Part shown: positions 54,057 through 63,274 of the stretch, one piece after another
How the letters are laid out: every line of letters starts with the position of its first letter
Position numbering within the stretch: position 1 is the first letter of the stretch
Origin: Sphingomonas kaistensis
GTDB lineage: Bacteria; Pseudomonadota; Alphaproteobacteria; Sphingomonadales; Sphingomonadaceae
Assembly (NCBI RefSeq): GCF_011927725.1
Contig: NZ_JAATJC010000001.1
Span: forward strand, 1,805,001-1,869,000
Reading direction: 5' to 3'
DNA length: 64,000 nt
Translations under genes and position numbers: made by a program
Notes under the pieces: model-generated
The model's input: only the letters and a program-made list of their open reading frames with translations
What the model was told of the DNA's origin: nothing
Databases searched by the model: none

Positions 54057-54921
54057 TGCCACCCTGATAGCAGCAGGACGCCTAGGCGACAGCGATCTTG
54101 CCCGAGCGGCGGAAATCGCCGGCGGAGGCGAGCCGCGATGGATCGACGAGGGTGATGCAGCCGACCTGCTGCTTGGGCCGGTGGAAGACTGGCGGGACCT
54201 TCGTGACCGGCTGGAAGCCGGGCTGCCCGGCGTCGATGTTGTCGTCCAGCCGGCCGAGACACGCGAGAAGCGATTGTTCGTCGCCGACATGGATTCGACC
54301 ATGATCGGGCAGGAATGCATCGACGAACTGGCGGACTTCGCGGGAAAGAAGAAGGAGATCGCCGCGGTGACCGAGCGCGCGATGCAGGGCGAGATCGACT
54401 TCGAGGAAGCGCTCCATGCCCGGGTCGCGGCGCTGAACGGGCTCGGGGTCGGTTGCCTCGAACGGTGCAGGACCGAGCGCGTGACCCACAATGACGGTGC
54501 CCGGACGCTGGTGCAGACGATGCGGGCGCGGGGAGCCGCCACCCTGCTGGTGACCGGCGGCTTCCACGACTTCGCCGATCCGCTTGCCGCCGAACTGGGC
54601 TTCGAGGAAGTCCGCGCCAATCACCTGGAGAGCATGTACGGTCATCTGACCGGGCGCGTCACGGGTGCCATCGTCGATGCGGCGGCCAAGGCGCGGTCGC
54701 TGGTCGAACTGCGCGATCAGCTTGGTCTCGCGAAGGGCGAAGTGCTGGCGATCGGCGACGGCGCCAACGACGCGCCGATGATCGAGGAAGCGGGCCTGGG
54801 CGTCAGCTTCCACGGCAAGCCCAAGCTGGAGGCGATCGCTGCGGCACGGATCCGGCATAACGACCTGACCGCTCTGTTATGGGCGCAGGGCATCCCCAGA
54901 AAGGAATGGGCGGCCGGCTAA
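54049..54921 (+). CDS. serB: Phosphoserine phosphatase
   Basis: A 290-residue HAD phosphatase making serine from phosphoserine. The TTG at 54049 is chosen because AGGAGG lies 7 nt upstream and the reading begins [12 protein letters not shown], typical for the ACT-like start; an ATG at 53950 would put unrelated residues first. [23 protein letters not shown] carries the DxDST nucleophile, [18 protein letters not shown] the Thr/Ser motif, and [20 protein letters not shown] the GDGxND metal site. Its start overlaps that of miaA head to head by 8 bp. Confidence 0.92.
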   Translation: MFIATLIAAGRLGDSDLARAAEIAGGGEPRWIDEGDAADLLLGPVEDWRDLRDRLEAGLPGVDVVVQPAETREKRLFVADMDSTMIGQECIDELADFAGKKKEIAAVTERAMQGEIDFEEALHARVAALNGLGVGCLERCRTERVTHNDGARTLVQTMRARGAATLLVTGGFHDFADPLAAELGFEEVRANHLESMYGHLTGRVTGAIVDAAAKARSLVELRDQLGLAKGEVLAIGDGANDAPMIEEAGLGVSFHGKPKLEAIAAARIRHNDLTALLWAQGIPRKEWAAG

Positions 54922-54938
54922 GCGGCGCTTCCCTTCCG

Positions 54939-55823
54939 TCAGCGAGCGGGCACCGGGAAACAGGGTTGCGGCTTCAGCGCCGAACAGGCCGCCGATGCCG
55001 CCGCTCGGCTGGGGTAGGGGCCGGCCTGCAGGCGGGTCATCGTCCCCGAGGGAACCAGGGTCATCCGCGCGCCCTTCAAGCGCGGCGCCAGGCTTGCGAA
55101 TAAGCGCTGCGCCGAAGCGCTGTCACGGAACGCGCCGAGCTGCACCCGGTAGGCGCCCGGCCCCGACACGGCGGCAGGCGCCGCGGCCTTCGGCGCTGCG
55201 ACCTTCGGCGCAGCGGCCGCTGGAACCTTCACCGGTGGAGGCGTGGCGGCTGCGGCGGTCCGGGCGCCGGAACTCACCAGCTCCTGAGCCAGCGCGACGC
55301 CCTTTCGCCGCTCCTCAAGCGGGATCAGTTGATCCATCTCGCCGAGGGTCGTCTTGGCCGGTGCAAGACCCTGCGCCGCCGATCGGCTGACCAAGGCGTA
55401 AGCGCGGATTCGGTCCTCGGTCACGCCATCACCGTTGAAGAGCGCGGTGCCGTAGACCAGCATCGCGCGCGGTTCTCCGCTCTCGGCGGCCTGCTTCAGC
55501 CAGCGCAGGGCAGCAGTGCGATTGCCATTCTGGAAGAGGAGAAGACCGAGGCTGGTCTGCGCTTCGAGATGCCCGGCACGGGCGGCCTGCTCGTAGAAAC
55601 GCTGCGCTTCGGCAAGGTCGGCGGGCACGCCGCGGCCAAGCTTGTAGGCTTGGCCAAGGTTGAAGGCTGCATCGGCCTGGCCCTTGGCTGCAAGCGGGCG
55701 CCAGATCGCAACCGCCTTTTCCGGCTGGTTGGCGCTCCACGCCTCGATCCCGGCCCTGACGCTCTGTGCGTGAAGCGGACCTGCTGCGACCAACGCCGCC
55801 GTGACGAGCAAAATCCGACGCAT
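54939..55823 (-). CDS. Exported Sel1-repeat/SPOR-domain protein
   Basis: A 294-residue protein with a signal peptide (MRRILLVTAALVAAGPLHAQ). Residues about 30-165 contain four Sel1-type helical repeats (for example AAFNLGQAYKLGRGVPADLAEAQRFYEQAA and AMLVYGTALFNGDGV), about 190-215 is a Pro/Ala-rich linker, and about 220-290 is a SPOR domain (AYRVQLGAFRDSASAQRLFASLA... TRLQAGPYPSRAAASAAC). SPOR domains bind denuded glycan strands, often at the division septum; Sel1 repeats bind partners. It is divergent from a ParA gene, and the co-directional cluster there ends in another SPOR protein. Confidence 0.88.
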   Translation of the reverse strand: MRRILLVTAALVAAGPLHAQSVRAGIEAWSANQPEKAVAIWRPLAAKGQADAAFNLGQAYKLGRGVPADLAEAQRFYEQAARAGHLEAQTSLGLLLFQNGNRTAALRWLKQAAESGEPRAMLVYGTALFNGDGVTEDRIRAYALVSRSAAQGLAPAKTTLGEMDQLIPLEERRKGVALAQELVSSGARTAAAATPPPVKVPAAAAPKVAAPKAAAPAAVSGPGAYRVQLGAFRDSASAQRLFASLAPRLKGARMTLVPSGTMTRLQAGPYPSRAAASAACSALKPQPCFPVPAR

Positions 55824-55946
55824 GAACCTCTCCCCAAGATGCGCAGCCTAACCGAGCGAAGGTCCGGCGTTAACCTGATTTTAGGCCTGCCCCGGCATCC
55901 CAGTGACAGCACACAAGATTGAAGCACCTTACCCGAGGGGATCGGA

Positions 55947-56666
55947 ATGCGCGTTCTGGCTATGGCATCGCAGAAGGGGGGGTCGGGCAAGACCACGCTC
56001 TCCGGCCATCTGGCGGTGCAGGCGCAACTTGCGGGCGCTGGCCCGGTCTGCCTGATCGATATCGATCCGCAGGGCTCGCTCGCCGATTGGTGGAACGAGC
56101 GCGAGACCGAAATGCCGGCCTTCGCCCAGACCACCGTCGCCCGCCTTGCGAGCGACCTTGAAGTTCTTCGCCAGCAAGGCTTCCGCCTGGCGGTGATCGA
56201 CACTCCGCCGGCCATCACCATGGCGATCCAGAGCGTGATCGCGGTGGCCGAACTGATTGTCATCCCGACCCGGCCGAGCCCGCACGACCTTCGCGCCGTG
56301 GGCGCAACGGTCGATCTGTGCGAACGCGCCGGCAAGCCGCTGATCTTCGTAGTCAATGCGGCGACGCCCAAGGCCAAGATCACCTACGAGGCCGCCGTCG
56401 CGCTGTCGCAGCACGGCACCGTGGCACCGGTCACGCTTCACCATCGCACCGATTTCGCGGCCTCGATGATCGACGGCCGGACGGTCATGGAGGTCGATCC
56501 CAAGGGCAAGTCGGCCGGCGAGGTCACGGCGCTGTGGGAGTATATCTCCGACCGCCTCGAGAAGAATTTCCGCCGCACCGTGTTCGCGGCCCCGGGCGCT
56601 TCGCCCGGTGTCGGAGCGGCCGCGCCGCGTCCCGTCGGTGGCTTCGGCCGCCGCGTGGTCGGCTGA
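55947..56666 (+). CDS. ParA-family ATPase (orphan, no ParB)
   Basis: A 239-residue deviant Walker-A ATPase with a GAGGGGATC ribosome region. MASQKGGSGKTTLSGHL (about 7-23) is the Walker A, IDIDPQGSLADWW and VIDTPPAITMAIQS are the A' and Walker B regions. No ParB or parS-like site is adjacent; instead a ribbon-helix-helix-type protein and a SPOR lipoprotein follow. It has an extra Gly/Pro tail after about residue 210. It is therefore likely to position a cell-envelope or other cargo on the nucleoid or membrane, as MipZ- or PpfA-type ParAs do, rather than segregate a plasmid. Confidence 0.88.
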   Translation: MRVLAMASQKGGSGKTTLSGHLAVQAQLAGAGPVCLIDIDPQGSLADWWNERETEMPAFAQTTVARLASDLEVLRQQGFRLAVIDTPPAITMAIQSVIAVAELIVIPTRPSPHDLRAVGATVDLCERAGKPLIFVVNAATPKAKITYEAAVALSQHGTVAPVTLHHRTDFAASMIDGRTVMEVDPKGKSAGEVTALWEYISDRLEKNFRRTVFAAPGASPGVGAAAPRPVGGFGRRVVG

Positions 56667-56683
56667 GAAGGGGCGTATTTCCC

Positions 56684-57367
56684 ATGATGAAGAGCGAACC
56701 CAAGCCCTTCGCCTCCCTGTCTTCCGGGCTGCTCGCCCGCAAGGGTGCGGCGCGTCCGGCGATGCGCCCGCAGGGATTCGGCCAGCTTGGCAGCGGCCTC
56801 GAGGATCTCGGCTGGAACGACATGGGCTTCGAGCCCCCCCGTCCAGCGCTTGCGCCGGTTCCGGCCGGCGAGGATTCGCCCGTTGCCCTGCGGTCCAACC
56901 CGGCACTCGGCCTGAGCCCGATCCACGCTGTTCACGAGGAAATCGCGCAGCGGCTGGCCAACGACGCCGGTGACGAAGTCGACGAGACCGCCGAGCCGGT
57001 TCCCGCCGACGTCCCGCCGCTCGCCGAACTGCTTGCCGCGCCGGTCGAGGAAGAAGCCGCAGTCGCCGAACCGGTGACTCCGGTACTTCAGGTCCGCGCC
57101 GAGCGTGCACCGGTCGTGGTGCCCGCCGTGGCGGTCGCCGCACCTGCGCCCACCCCGCGCAGCCGCGCTTCTGCCGGCAAGGCCAAGGCCGCTTTCACCC
57201 TGCGGCTGGACCAGGATCGCCATCTCAAGCTGCGCCTGGCCTGCGCCGTCACCGGCGTATCGGCCCAACAATTGGTTACTCGCGCACTCGACGAGTTGCT
57301 GGCGTCCATGCCCGAACTCGACGCCATGGCCAGCAGCGCCCCCGAACGCCAGTCAAGCAAGGATTGA
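56684..57367 (+). CDS. Protein with C-terminal ribbon-helix-helix-like segment, partner of ParA
   Basis: A 227-residue protein starting 17 bp after the ParA stop. The first 180 residues are low-complexity, rich in Pro, Ala and acidic residues (ALAPVPAGEDS; EEEAAVAEPVTPVL), probably disordered, with a short conserved-looking start (FASLSSGLLARKG and GLEDLGWNDMGF). Residues about 167-215 (AFTLRLDQDRHLKLRLACAVTGVSAQQLVTRALDELL) look like a ribbon-helix-helix dimer fold, as in DNA-binding partners of ParA. It could be the adaptor that stimulates this ATPase. Function inferred. Confidence 0.68.
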   Translation: MMKSEPKPFASLSSGLLARKGAARPAMRPQGFGQLGSGLEDLGWNDMGFEPPRPALAPVPAGEDSPVALRSNPALGLSPIHAVHEEIAQRLANDAGDEVDETAEPVPADVPPLAELLAAPVEEEAAVAEPVTPVLQVRAERAPVVVPAVAVAAPAPTPRSRASAGKAKAAFTLRLDQDRHLKLRLACAVTGVSAQQLVTRALDELLASMPELDAMASSAPERQSSKD

Positions 57368-57371
57368 CCCG

Positions 57372-58676
57372 ATGACCAAGTCCAGGTCCGCACTTCTCGC
57401 CGCTTCCAGCATCGTCATGGCAGCCGCGCTCACGGGTTGTGCACTGGGCGGGGGCAAGCCCAAGCATTTCGGTGGGCTTGCTGAGAACAGCAACATCGGG
57501 GTCGCGATGCGGGCGCAGGCCGCGCTTCAGCAGGGCGATGTCGCGAGCGCCGTTTCCTATGCCGAGCGTGCGGTCGAGAAGAGCCCGGCCGACGCGGCCT
57601 TCCGGACTTTGCTCGGAAATGCCTATCTCGCCGCCGGACGCTTCCGGTCGGCCGAAGCGGCGTTCGCCGATGCGCTGGCAATCTATCCCAACCAGGTGGG
57701 CGTTCCGCTGAAGCTGGCGCTGGCGCAGGTCGCGCAGGGCCGGGGAGAGGCCGCGGCGCAGACCCTCGATACTTATTCCCAGGTCATCAGCCCGGCCGAC
57801 GCCGGGCTCGCGATGGCCCTAGCCGGACGCCCTGGCGCGGCGATCGAGACGCTTGAGCTTGCCGCGCGCGGCGACGAAGCGGATTCGCGCGTTCGCCAGA
57901 ACCTGGCGTTGGCGCATGCGATCGCGGGCGACTGGACCCGTGCCCGCCGGGTCGCAGAACAGGATCTCTCGGGCGACCAGCTCGAGCAGCGGATGAGCGA
58001 GTGGGCAACCTTTGCCAGGCCGGGAGCGGCAGCGACCCAGGTCGCGTCGCTGATCGGGATCAAGGCGCCGGCTGCAACCGACTCCGGAATGCCGGTCCGT
58101 CTTGCGCTTCGTTCGCAGAATGTCCGCAGTGCCGCGGTTTCGGTGCCGGCGCCGCCGGTGACGGAAAACCGGGTGCTGGCCGAAGCCGCGCCGCAGCCCG
58201 AAATGCCGCTGGCCGAGCAGCAACCGGTCGCGGTTGCAGCGGCCGACGTGCCTCCGCCTGCTGCTCAGGTGCAATATGCCGCCTCGGCACCCGATGTCGC
58301 CGCCATGGTCGACAGCCTCCGTGCCGAGCGCGTGAAGCCGTCGGGGGGCCTTCCCAAGGTGGCCGAACTGCGCCGCGCCGCGGCCAAGCGCTTCGGCATG
58401 AGCCAGGCGGTAGTCCAGCTGGGCGCCTATGCCACCGAAGCCGGGGTCAAGGCCGGCTGGTCGACGATCGCCCGTCGCCATCGCGACGTGACCGCCTATG
58501 TCCCGGCGAGCGCACGCTTCGCAGGAGCGCGGGGCACGGTCTACCGGCTCAGCCTCAAGGGCTTTGCAAGCGATGGCGAGGCGCGGCGGCTGTGCATGCA
58601 GCTGAAGTCGAGCGGGGCGACCTGCTTCGTCCGCAACGCAGCCGGCGATTCGCCGGTCCGCTTCGCCAGCCGCTGA
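57372..58676 (+). CDS. TPR and SPOR-domain lipoprotein
   Basis: A 434-residue protein from the ATG at 57372, 4 bp after the preceding stop. A signal ends in the lipobox LTGC. Residues about 40-200 are tetratricopeptide-like helices (AMRAQAALQQGDVASAVSYAERAVEKSPADAAFRTLLGNAYLAAGRFRSAEAAFADALAIYPNQ), then a Pro/Ala linker to about 345, then a SPOR domain (VVQLGAYATEAGVKAGWSTIARR ... YRLSLKGFASDGEARRLCMQLKSSGATCFVR). It is anchored in a membrane and should bind peptidoglycan. It forms one run with the ParA and the ribbon-helix-helix-like genes. Confidence 0.85.
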   Translation: MTKSRSALLAASSIVMAAALTGCALGGGKPKHFGGLAENSNIGVAMRAQAALQQGDVASAVSYAERAVEKSPADAAFRTLLGNAYLAAGRFRSAEAAFADALAIYPNQVGVPLKLALAQVAQGRGEAAAQTLDTYSQVISPADAGLAMALAGRPGAAIETLELAARGDEADSRVRQNLALAHAIAGDWTRARRVAEQDLSGDQLEQRMSEWATFARPGAAATQVASLIGIKAPAATDSGMPVRLALRSQNVRSAAVSVPAPPVTENRVLAEAAPQPEMPLAEQQPVAVAAADVPPPAAQVQYAASAPDVAAMVDSLRAERVKPSGGLPKVAELRRAAAKRFGMSQAVVQLGAYATEAGVKAGWSTIARRHRDVTAYVPASARFAGARGTVYRLSLKGFASDGEARRLCMQLKSSGATCFVRNAAGDSPVRFASR

Positions 58677-58680
58677 GGCG

Positions 58681-59559
58681 TCATCCGGCGATAAGCAGTT
58701 CCAGAACGGCCATGCGCATCGCAACGCCGTTCGCCACCTGACGCAGGATAAGGCTGCGGCCGGGCAGGTCCGCAACCTCGTCGGCGATCTCGACTCCGCG
58801 GTTCATCGGGCCGGGGTGAAGCACCACCGCACCGGGCGCTGCCAGCGCCAGCCGCTCGGGCGTCAGGCCGTACAGGCGGAGATATTCGCCCGGAGCATCG
58901 CCGAGATCCTCGTCGAGCCGTTCGCGCTGGACGCGCAGCATCATCACCGCGTCCGCGCCGGCGATCGCTTCGTCGATCGAGTGGCTGCCCGCGTCCGCGG
59001 GGACCAGCGCCGGGGGTCCGGCGAGGCGCACGGAGGCCCCGAGCCGGGGCAACAATTCCGCGTTGGAATGCGCCACCCGGCTGTGCGCAATGTCGCCGAT
59101 GATCGCGATGGTCCGGCCCGTCAGCGACCCGAATTGCTGGCGCAGGGTGAGTGCGTCGAGCAACGCCTGGGTCGGATGCTCGCGGGTCCCGTCGCCGGCA
59201 TTGACCACCGGGCAATCGACCAGCGCCGCGACTTCCTCCGCAGCGCCGTTCTGGCGGTGGCGCAGCACCAGCGCGTCGGGCCCCATGGCGCCGAGGGTAC
59301 GAGCCGTGTCCGCGAGGGTTTCGCCCTTCTTCACGCTGGAATGCTCGACCGACAGCGTGATCGCCTGCGCGCCCAACCGGGCGGCAGCCTGCGCGAAGCT
59401 CATCGCCGTCCGAGTGCTGTTTTCGTAGAAGCAGTTAAAGATGGTCCGTCCGGCCAGCCGGTCGCGTCCGCTGCGCGGGTCGAGCGCATAGTCCTGCGCA
59501 CGGGCGAAAAGCTGATCGAGCTGCGAGTCGCCGAGCGACGAGATGGAGAGCAGGTGCAC
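58681..59559 (-). CDS. pyrB: Aspartate carbamoyltransferase catalytic subunit
   Basis: About 292 residues, from a GTG at 59559 (HLLSISSLGDSQLDQLF follows); no upstream ATG gives a normal start, and a TTG inside ruvX is the only alternative. FYENSTRTAMSF (STRT carbamoyl-phosphate site), HRQNGAAEEVA, GDGTREHPTQALLDALTLR (HPxQ), IGDIAHSRVAHSN and LHPGPMNRGVEI are clear. It makes carbamoyl-aspartate, the committed step of pyrimidine synthesis. It lies 11 bp after ruvX on the same strand. PyrC is not adjacent in the window. Confidence 0.92.
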   Translation of the reverse strand: MHLLSISSLGDSQLDQLFARAQDYALDPRSGRDRLAGRTIFNCFYENSTRTAMSFAQAAARLGAQAITLSVEHSSVKKGETLADTARTLGAMGPDALVLRHRQNGAAEEVAALVDCPVVNAGDGTREHPTQALLDALTLRQQFGSLTGRTIAIIGDIAHSRVAHSNAELLPRLGASVRLAGPPALVPADAGSHSIDEAIAGADAVMMLRVQRERLDEDLGDAPGEYLRLYGLTPERLALAAPGAVVLHPGPMNRGVEIADEVADLPGRSLILRQVANGVAMRMAVLELLIAG

Positions 59560-59570
59560 GGACGCGGCTG

Positions 59571-60044
59571 CTAGCTTGGCCGCGGCAACATGCAAAGGGC
59601 ATCGAGCGCCCCTTGCAGGATGTGCGCGGCGGCAAGCTTGTCGACCGCCACGGCGCGCTTGGCACGACTGACGTCGGCGGCAATCATCGCGCGCTCCACC
59701 GCCTGGGTCGACCAGCGCTCGTCCCACAACAGCAGGGGCAGAGCCAGCGGCGCGAGATTGCGGGCGAAGGCGCGGGTTGACTGGGTGCGGGGCGAGTCGC
59801 TTCCGTCCATGTTGAGCGGCAGGCCGACCACCAGCCCGCGCACCGAATGGCGTTCGCAGAAGGTGCGAAGCAGCTCGAGGTCGGCGGTAAACTTGGTCCG
59901 GCGGATGGTCTCGGCCGGCCCGGCGAAGCTCCATCCGGTGTCGCAAAGCGCGAGGCCGACGGTCTTGGTCCCGACGTCGAGCCCGGCAAGCACGCCGCCG
60001 CCCGGCAGCGCGGCGAGAAATTCGGCGGCAACGCTCGTGATCAT
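59571..60044 (-). CDS. ruvX: YqgF/RuvX family Holliday-junction-resolvase-like RNase
   Basis: A 157-residue RNase H-fold protein. [19 protein letters not shown] carries the first acidic residue, [18 protein letters not shown] and [15 protein letters not shown] follow, and [15 protein letters not shown] ends with the final catalytic Asp. YqgF is implicated in 16S rRNA 5'-end processing. The start overlaps the DUF3089 stop by four bases and pyrB follows closely, so the three genes probably form one unit. Confidence 0.93.
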   Translation of the reverse strand: MITSVAAEFLAALPGGGVLAGLDVGTKTVGLALCDTGWSFAGPAETIRRTKFTADLELLRTFCERHSVRGLVVGLPLNMDGSDSPRTQSTRAFARNLAPLALPLLLWDERWSTQAVERAMIAADVSRAKRAVAVDKLAAAHILQGALDALCMLPRPS

Positions 60045-61180
60045 GGCTTGAACGCGTTGACGCGGCCGCGCGCATCGGCGCGGATGTTGGCCCAGAACAG
60101 TGCGTAATCGTAGACGTGGTAATTGTTGCCCGGCAGCACGTAGGAACCGAGGTCCGGAAGCTTGCCGTCAGCGCCGGCGATGATCAGGAAATTGTCGCGG
60201 CACAATGCTCCGACCGCGCCTTGGACGAGGGTGGCGTCGCTGAGGCTGGAGTCGGTCGGGACCAATGTGCCGTCGTTGCGCGCGAAGTTGGCGATCTCGC
60301 CCGTGACCCCGTCATCGTCGGAGCCTGACAGCGGATTGTAGCAGATGATGTCCTGTCGCCGCCGCTTGAGGCCATTGAACCCGGTCGTCCCCTCGAACGC
60401 AGAGGTGATGAGGTCGGTGTTCGCGGGCTGGCCATAGGTCTGCCACGACACCAGGCAGCGGGTATCGAGATTGTTAGCGCAGGCAGACAGGCCCATCGCC
60501 GGCAGATCGGCGGTGCGGCTGACCGGCCAGCCGACCACGTAGGCGGCGACGATCCGCTTCTGCAGCGCGGGATCCTTCGCCACCCTGTCGCGCAGCAAGC
60601 GGGTAAGGTGGAGCGCGCCCTGGCTATGCCCGGCGAGGATGATCGGCGCCGTCGGCTCCTGCATCAGGAAGCGGTCGAAGGCGCGGACCACGTCCGAATA
60701 GGCAAGGTCCAGCGCGGCCGTGGCATCCTTGCCGGTGTCCAGGAAGGCGCCGAACGCGGCCTGACGATACTTCGGCGCGTAGATGCGGGAGAAGTTGAAG
60801 GCGCTTGCCTGGCTGCGGACGAACAGCCCGGCGCGTTCCTGGCTTTCGCGATCGCCGAGCAGGGCGTTCCAGCGATCGCGCTGCAGGTAGGTGGTGGGGT
60901 GGATGTAGAAGGTCGCGGCCTCGACCTTGTCGGCTGGTTCCTCGCCCATGCCCTGCGGCTTCCATTGCGCCGGGCCCGGCGGGACGGTGTCGGGAAGGTT
61001 GAGCCAGTTGTCCGCCTGCACATAGTCGGGCCCGCTGGCCGGCGGGGGAGCCTCGTAGGGAACCGTCGGAAGCGCCTGCTTGCGCAGGACCGAGCCGCCG
61101 AACTGGAACAAGGCGAAGCCGCCGGCGGCGACCAGCAGGGTGAGGACGAAGATGATCAGCAGGAACCGGCGAGCGCACAT
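60041..61180 (-). CDS. DUF3089 alpha/beta-hydrolase-fold membrane protein
   Basis: A 379-residue protein from the ATG at 61180, chosen because a single membrane helix ([22 protein letters not shown]) begins there. The rest, exported or anchored outside, contains [31 protein letters not shown], the nucleophile elbow [30 protein letters not shown], and [15 protein letters not shown], all DUF3089 hallmarks. The family is an alpha/beta hydrolase and the role unknown; esterase or lipase activity is plausible. It is the first gene of the DUF3089-ruvX-pyrB run and divergent from a DUF885 gene. Confidence 0.85.
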   Translation of the reverse strand: MCARRFLLIIFVLTLLVAAGGFALFQFGGSVLRKQALPTVPYEAPPPASGPDYVQADNWLNLPDTVPPGPAQWKPQGMGEEPADKVEAATFYIHPTTYLQRDRWNALLGDRESQERAGLFVRSQASAFNFSRIYAPKYRQAAFGAFLDTGKDATAALDLAYSDVVRAFDRFLMQEPTAPIILAGHSQGALHLTRLLRDRVAKDPALQKRIVAAYVVGWPVSRTADLPAMGLSACANNLDTRCLVSWQTYGQPANTDLITSAFEGTTGFNGLKRRRQDIICYNPLSGSDDDGVTGEIANFARNDGTLVPTDSSLSDATLVQGAVGALCRDNFLIIAGADGKLPDLGSYVLPGNNYHVYDYALFWANIRADARGRVNAFKP

Positions 61181-61276
61181 GGTCAGCGCAGGTAGGGCCG
61201 GGCAAGCCAGAAGCCAAGTTGACTTGAAGGCCGGGTGGGGCTTGGCTGGGGCGGAGTGAAGTGAAAGGTATGTGTC

Positions 61277-63136
61277 TTGAAGATCAAGCTTTCCGCCCTG
61301 TTGCTGCTGACCACCGCCGCTTGCACCACCGCCGACGGCGACCTCGCCGCGCCCCGGACAGCGGCTGCCGTGATGCCGGTCGGTCCGGTCGAGCCGGTCG
61401 TCACTCCGGCGGCCGAGGACCAAAGGCTGACGGTCTTCCTCGATGCCGCCTTTGAGGAGCAGGTCGCGCGTTCACCGCAGGGCCTGACCGGGCTTGGCCG
61501 AAAGGAGCGCTACAATGAGCTCAACAGCTACACCGACGCCAATGCGGCGGAAGGCCTTGCCTTGGCCCAGCGGCAGCTTGCCTCGATGCGGGCGCAGTTC
61601 GATCCCGCCAAGCTGAGCCCCAACGGACGGCTCAGCTACCAGCTCTTCGAACGCGAAGTGCAGCAGAATGTGGAGAATTTCCGCTGGCGGCGGCACGGCT
61701 TCATTGCCAGCACCAACGGCAGCCCGGCCGGTTCGCTTCCGGTGTTCCTGATCAACAACCACAAGATCGCCAGCGTCGCCGACGCCGAAGCCTATATCTC
61801 CCGCTTGCAGGCGGTCGAGCGGGTGATGGGCGAGATCACCACCAACATGCGGGCACAGACCGCGGCGGGGATCGTGCCGTCCACCTTCAATTTCGCGCCG
61901 GTCCGCAAGGATGCCGAAAAGGTGCTTGCGGGAGCGCCCTTCACCACCGGTCCAGAGACCCCGGTGTACGCCGATTTCCGCGCCAAGGTCGCCAAGCTGG
62001 ACGCCCCGCAGGCTGAAAAGGATCGCCTGCTTGCCGCGGCCCGCGACGCGCTGACCGGCCCGTTCCAGCGCGGCTATCGCAGCTTCCTGGCGACGTGGAC
62101 CGAAACCGAGCGGCAGGCCAAGGGCAATCGCGGGGCCTGGGGCCTGCCGGACGGCGCGGCCTTTTACGCCAACCGGCTGAAGAACTCGACCACCACCTCG
62201 ATGAGCGCGGCGCAGATCCACCAGCTTGGCCTCGATCAGGTGGCGGCGATCCACGGCGAGATGGAGCGCATAAAGACCCAGGTCGGGTTCAAGGGCACCC
62301 TGCGGCAATTCTTCGACGAGCTCCGGTCCAACCCCAAATATCGCTACCCCGACACCGATGCGGGCCGCGCCGCCTATATCAAGGATGCCGAGGGCTTCGT
62401 CGCGCAGGTGATGGCCAAGTCGCCGCAATGGTTCCGCCGCCTTCCCAAGGCCGCGCTCGAAGTCCGGGCGGTCGAGAAGTGGCGCGAGGGGACGGCGGCG
62501 ATCGCCTTCTACAACTCCCCGTCGGAGGACGGATCGCGTCCCGGCATCTACTATTCCAACCTCGCCAATATGGCGGACGTGTCCAAGCCGCAGCTTGAAG
62601 CGCGCAGCTATCACGAGGGCGCGCCGGGCCACCACTTCCAGATCGCCCTTGCGCAGGAGCTTCCCAACGTACCCAAGTTCCGGCGCTTCGGCGGCTATGG
62701 CGCTTATGCCGAGGGTTGGGGGCTGTACGCCGAGGGCCTGGGCAAAGAGATGGGCTTCTATCAGGACCCGATCAGCGAATTCGGCATGCTTTCGACCCAG
62801 GTCTGGCGAGCGGTTCGGCTGGTGGTCGACAGCGGCATCCACGACAAGCGCTGGACCCGCGAGCAGGCGATCGATTATTTCCTGGCCAATGCGCCGCTCT
62901 CGCGCGCCGACGCCGTCCGCGAGGTCGAGCGCTATTTCAACTGGCCGGGGCAGGCGACCAGCTACATGGTCGGACAGCTCAAGATCCTCGAGCTGCGCGA
63001 AAGGGCCAAGCGCGAGCTGGGCGACAAATTCGACATCCGCGACTTCCACGCCGCGGTGCTCGAAAACGGGTCGCTTCCGCTCGATGTCCTGGAAGAGCAG
63101 GTCAACGCCTACATCGCGGCCCGCAAGGCGGCCTGA
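61277..63136 (+). CDS. DUF885 putative metallopeptidase lipoprotein
   Basis: A 619-residue protein with a TTG start and a GAAAGG about 8 nt upstream. A short signal ends in the lipobox TAAC (C16). The helical body carries YHEGAPGHHFQIALA with H446, E447 and H452-H453, the DUF885 signature that resembles a zinc-peptidase site, plus FRRFGGYGAYAEGWGLYAEGLGKEMG and the terminal GQATSYMVGQLKILELRERA. Likely an extracytoplasmic peptidase anchored by lipid. Substrate unknown. It joins the S9 peptidase and amidohydrolases as another exported degradative enzyme. Confidence 0.85.
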   Translation: MKIKLSALLLLTTAACTTADGDLAAPRTAAAVMPVGPVEPVVTPAAEDQRLTVFLDAAFEEQVARSPQGLTGLGRKERYNELNSYTDANAAEGLALAQRQLASMRAQFDPAKLSPNGRLSYQLFEREVQQNVENFRWRRHGFIASTNGSPAGSLPVFLINNHKIASVADAEAYISRLQAVERVMGEITTNMRAQTAAGIVPSTFNFAPVRKDAEKVLAGAPFTTGPETPVYADFRAKVAKLDAPQAEKDRLLAAARDALTGPFQRGYRSFLATWTETERQAKGNRGAWGLPDGAAFYANRLKNSTTTSMSAAQIHQLGLDQVAAIHGEMERIKTQVGFKGTLRQFFDELRSNPKYRYPDTDAGRAAYIKDAEGFVAQVMAKSPQWFRRLPKAALEVRAVEKWREGTAAIAFYNSPSEDGSRPGIYYSNLANMADVSKPQLEARSYHEGAPGHHFQIALAQELPNVPKFRRFGGYGAYAEGWGLYAEGLGKEMGFYQDPISEFGMLSTQVWRAVRLVVDSGIHDKRWTREQAIDYFLANAPLSRADAVREVERYFNWPGQATSYMVGQLKILELRERAKRELGDKFDIRDFHAAVLENGSLPLDVLEEQVNAYIAARKAA

Positions 63137-63160
63137 TCGCAGGGGCGAGGCCCCCACGCA

Positions 63161-63200
63161 GCCGTCGGCACCGCGCCTCGATGGGCGCGGGGCTGACGGC
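63161..63200 (+). repeat. Long imperfect inverted repeat after the DUF885 gene
   Basis: A 17-bp stem (63161-63177 with 63184-63200, one mismatch and one wobble, 6-nt loop) lies 24 bp after the stop codon. It has no T tract, so it is either a GC-rich transcript end or a REP-like element, similar in style to the one at 48270-48336. Confidence 0.5.
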
Positions 63201-63274
63201 TCGCAGTTCACCTCCGGTTCAAGCGGCCGACCTGATGGTTCCGGCAGGCCGGGGGGCTTGTACGGAGCGTCTTC

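Noticed and set aside
55947..56666. ParA as part of a plasmid or chromosome partition locus
   Set aside because: No ParB, parS-like repeat or replication gene is near; neighbours are envelope proteins.
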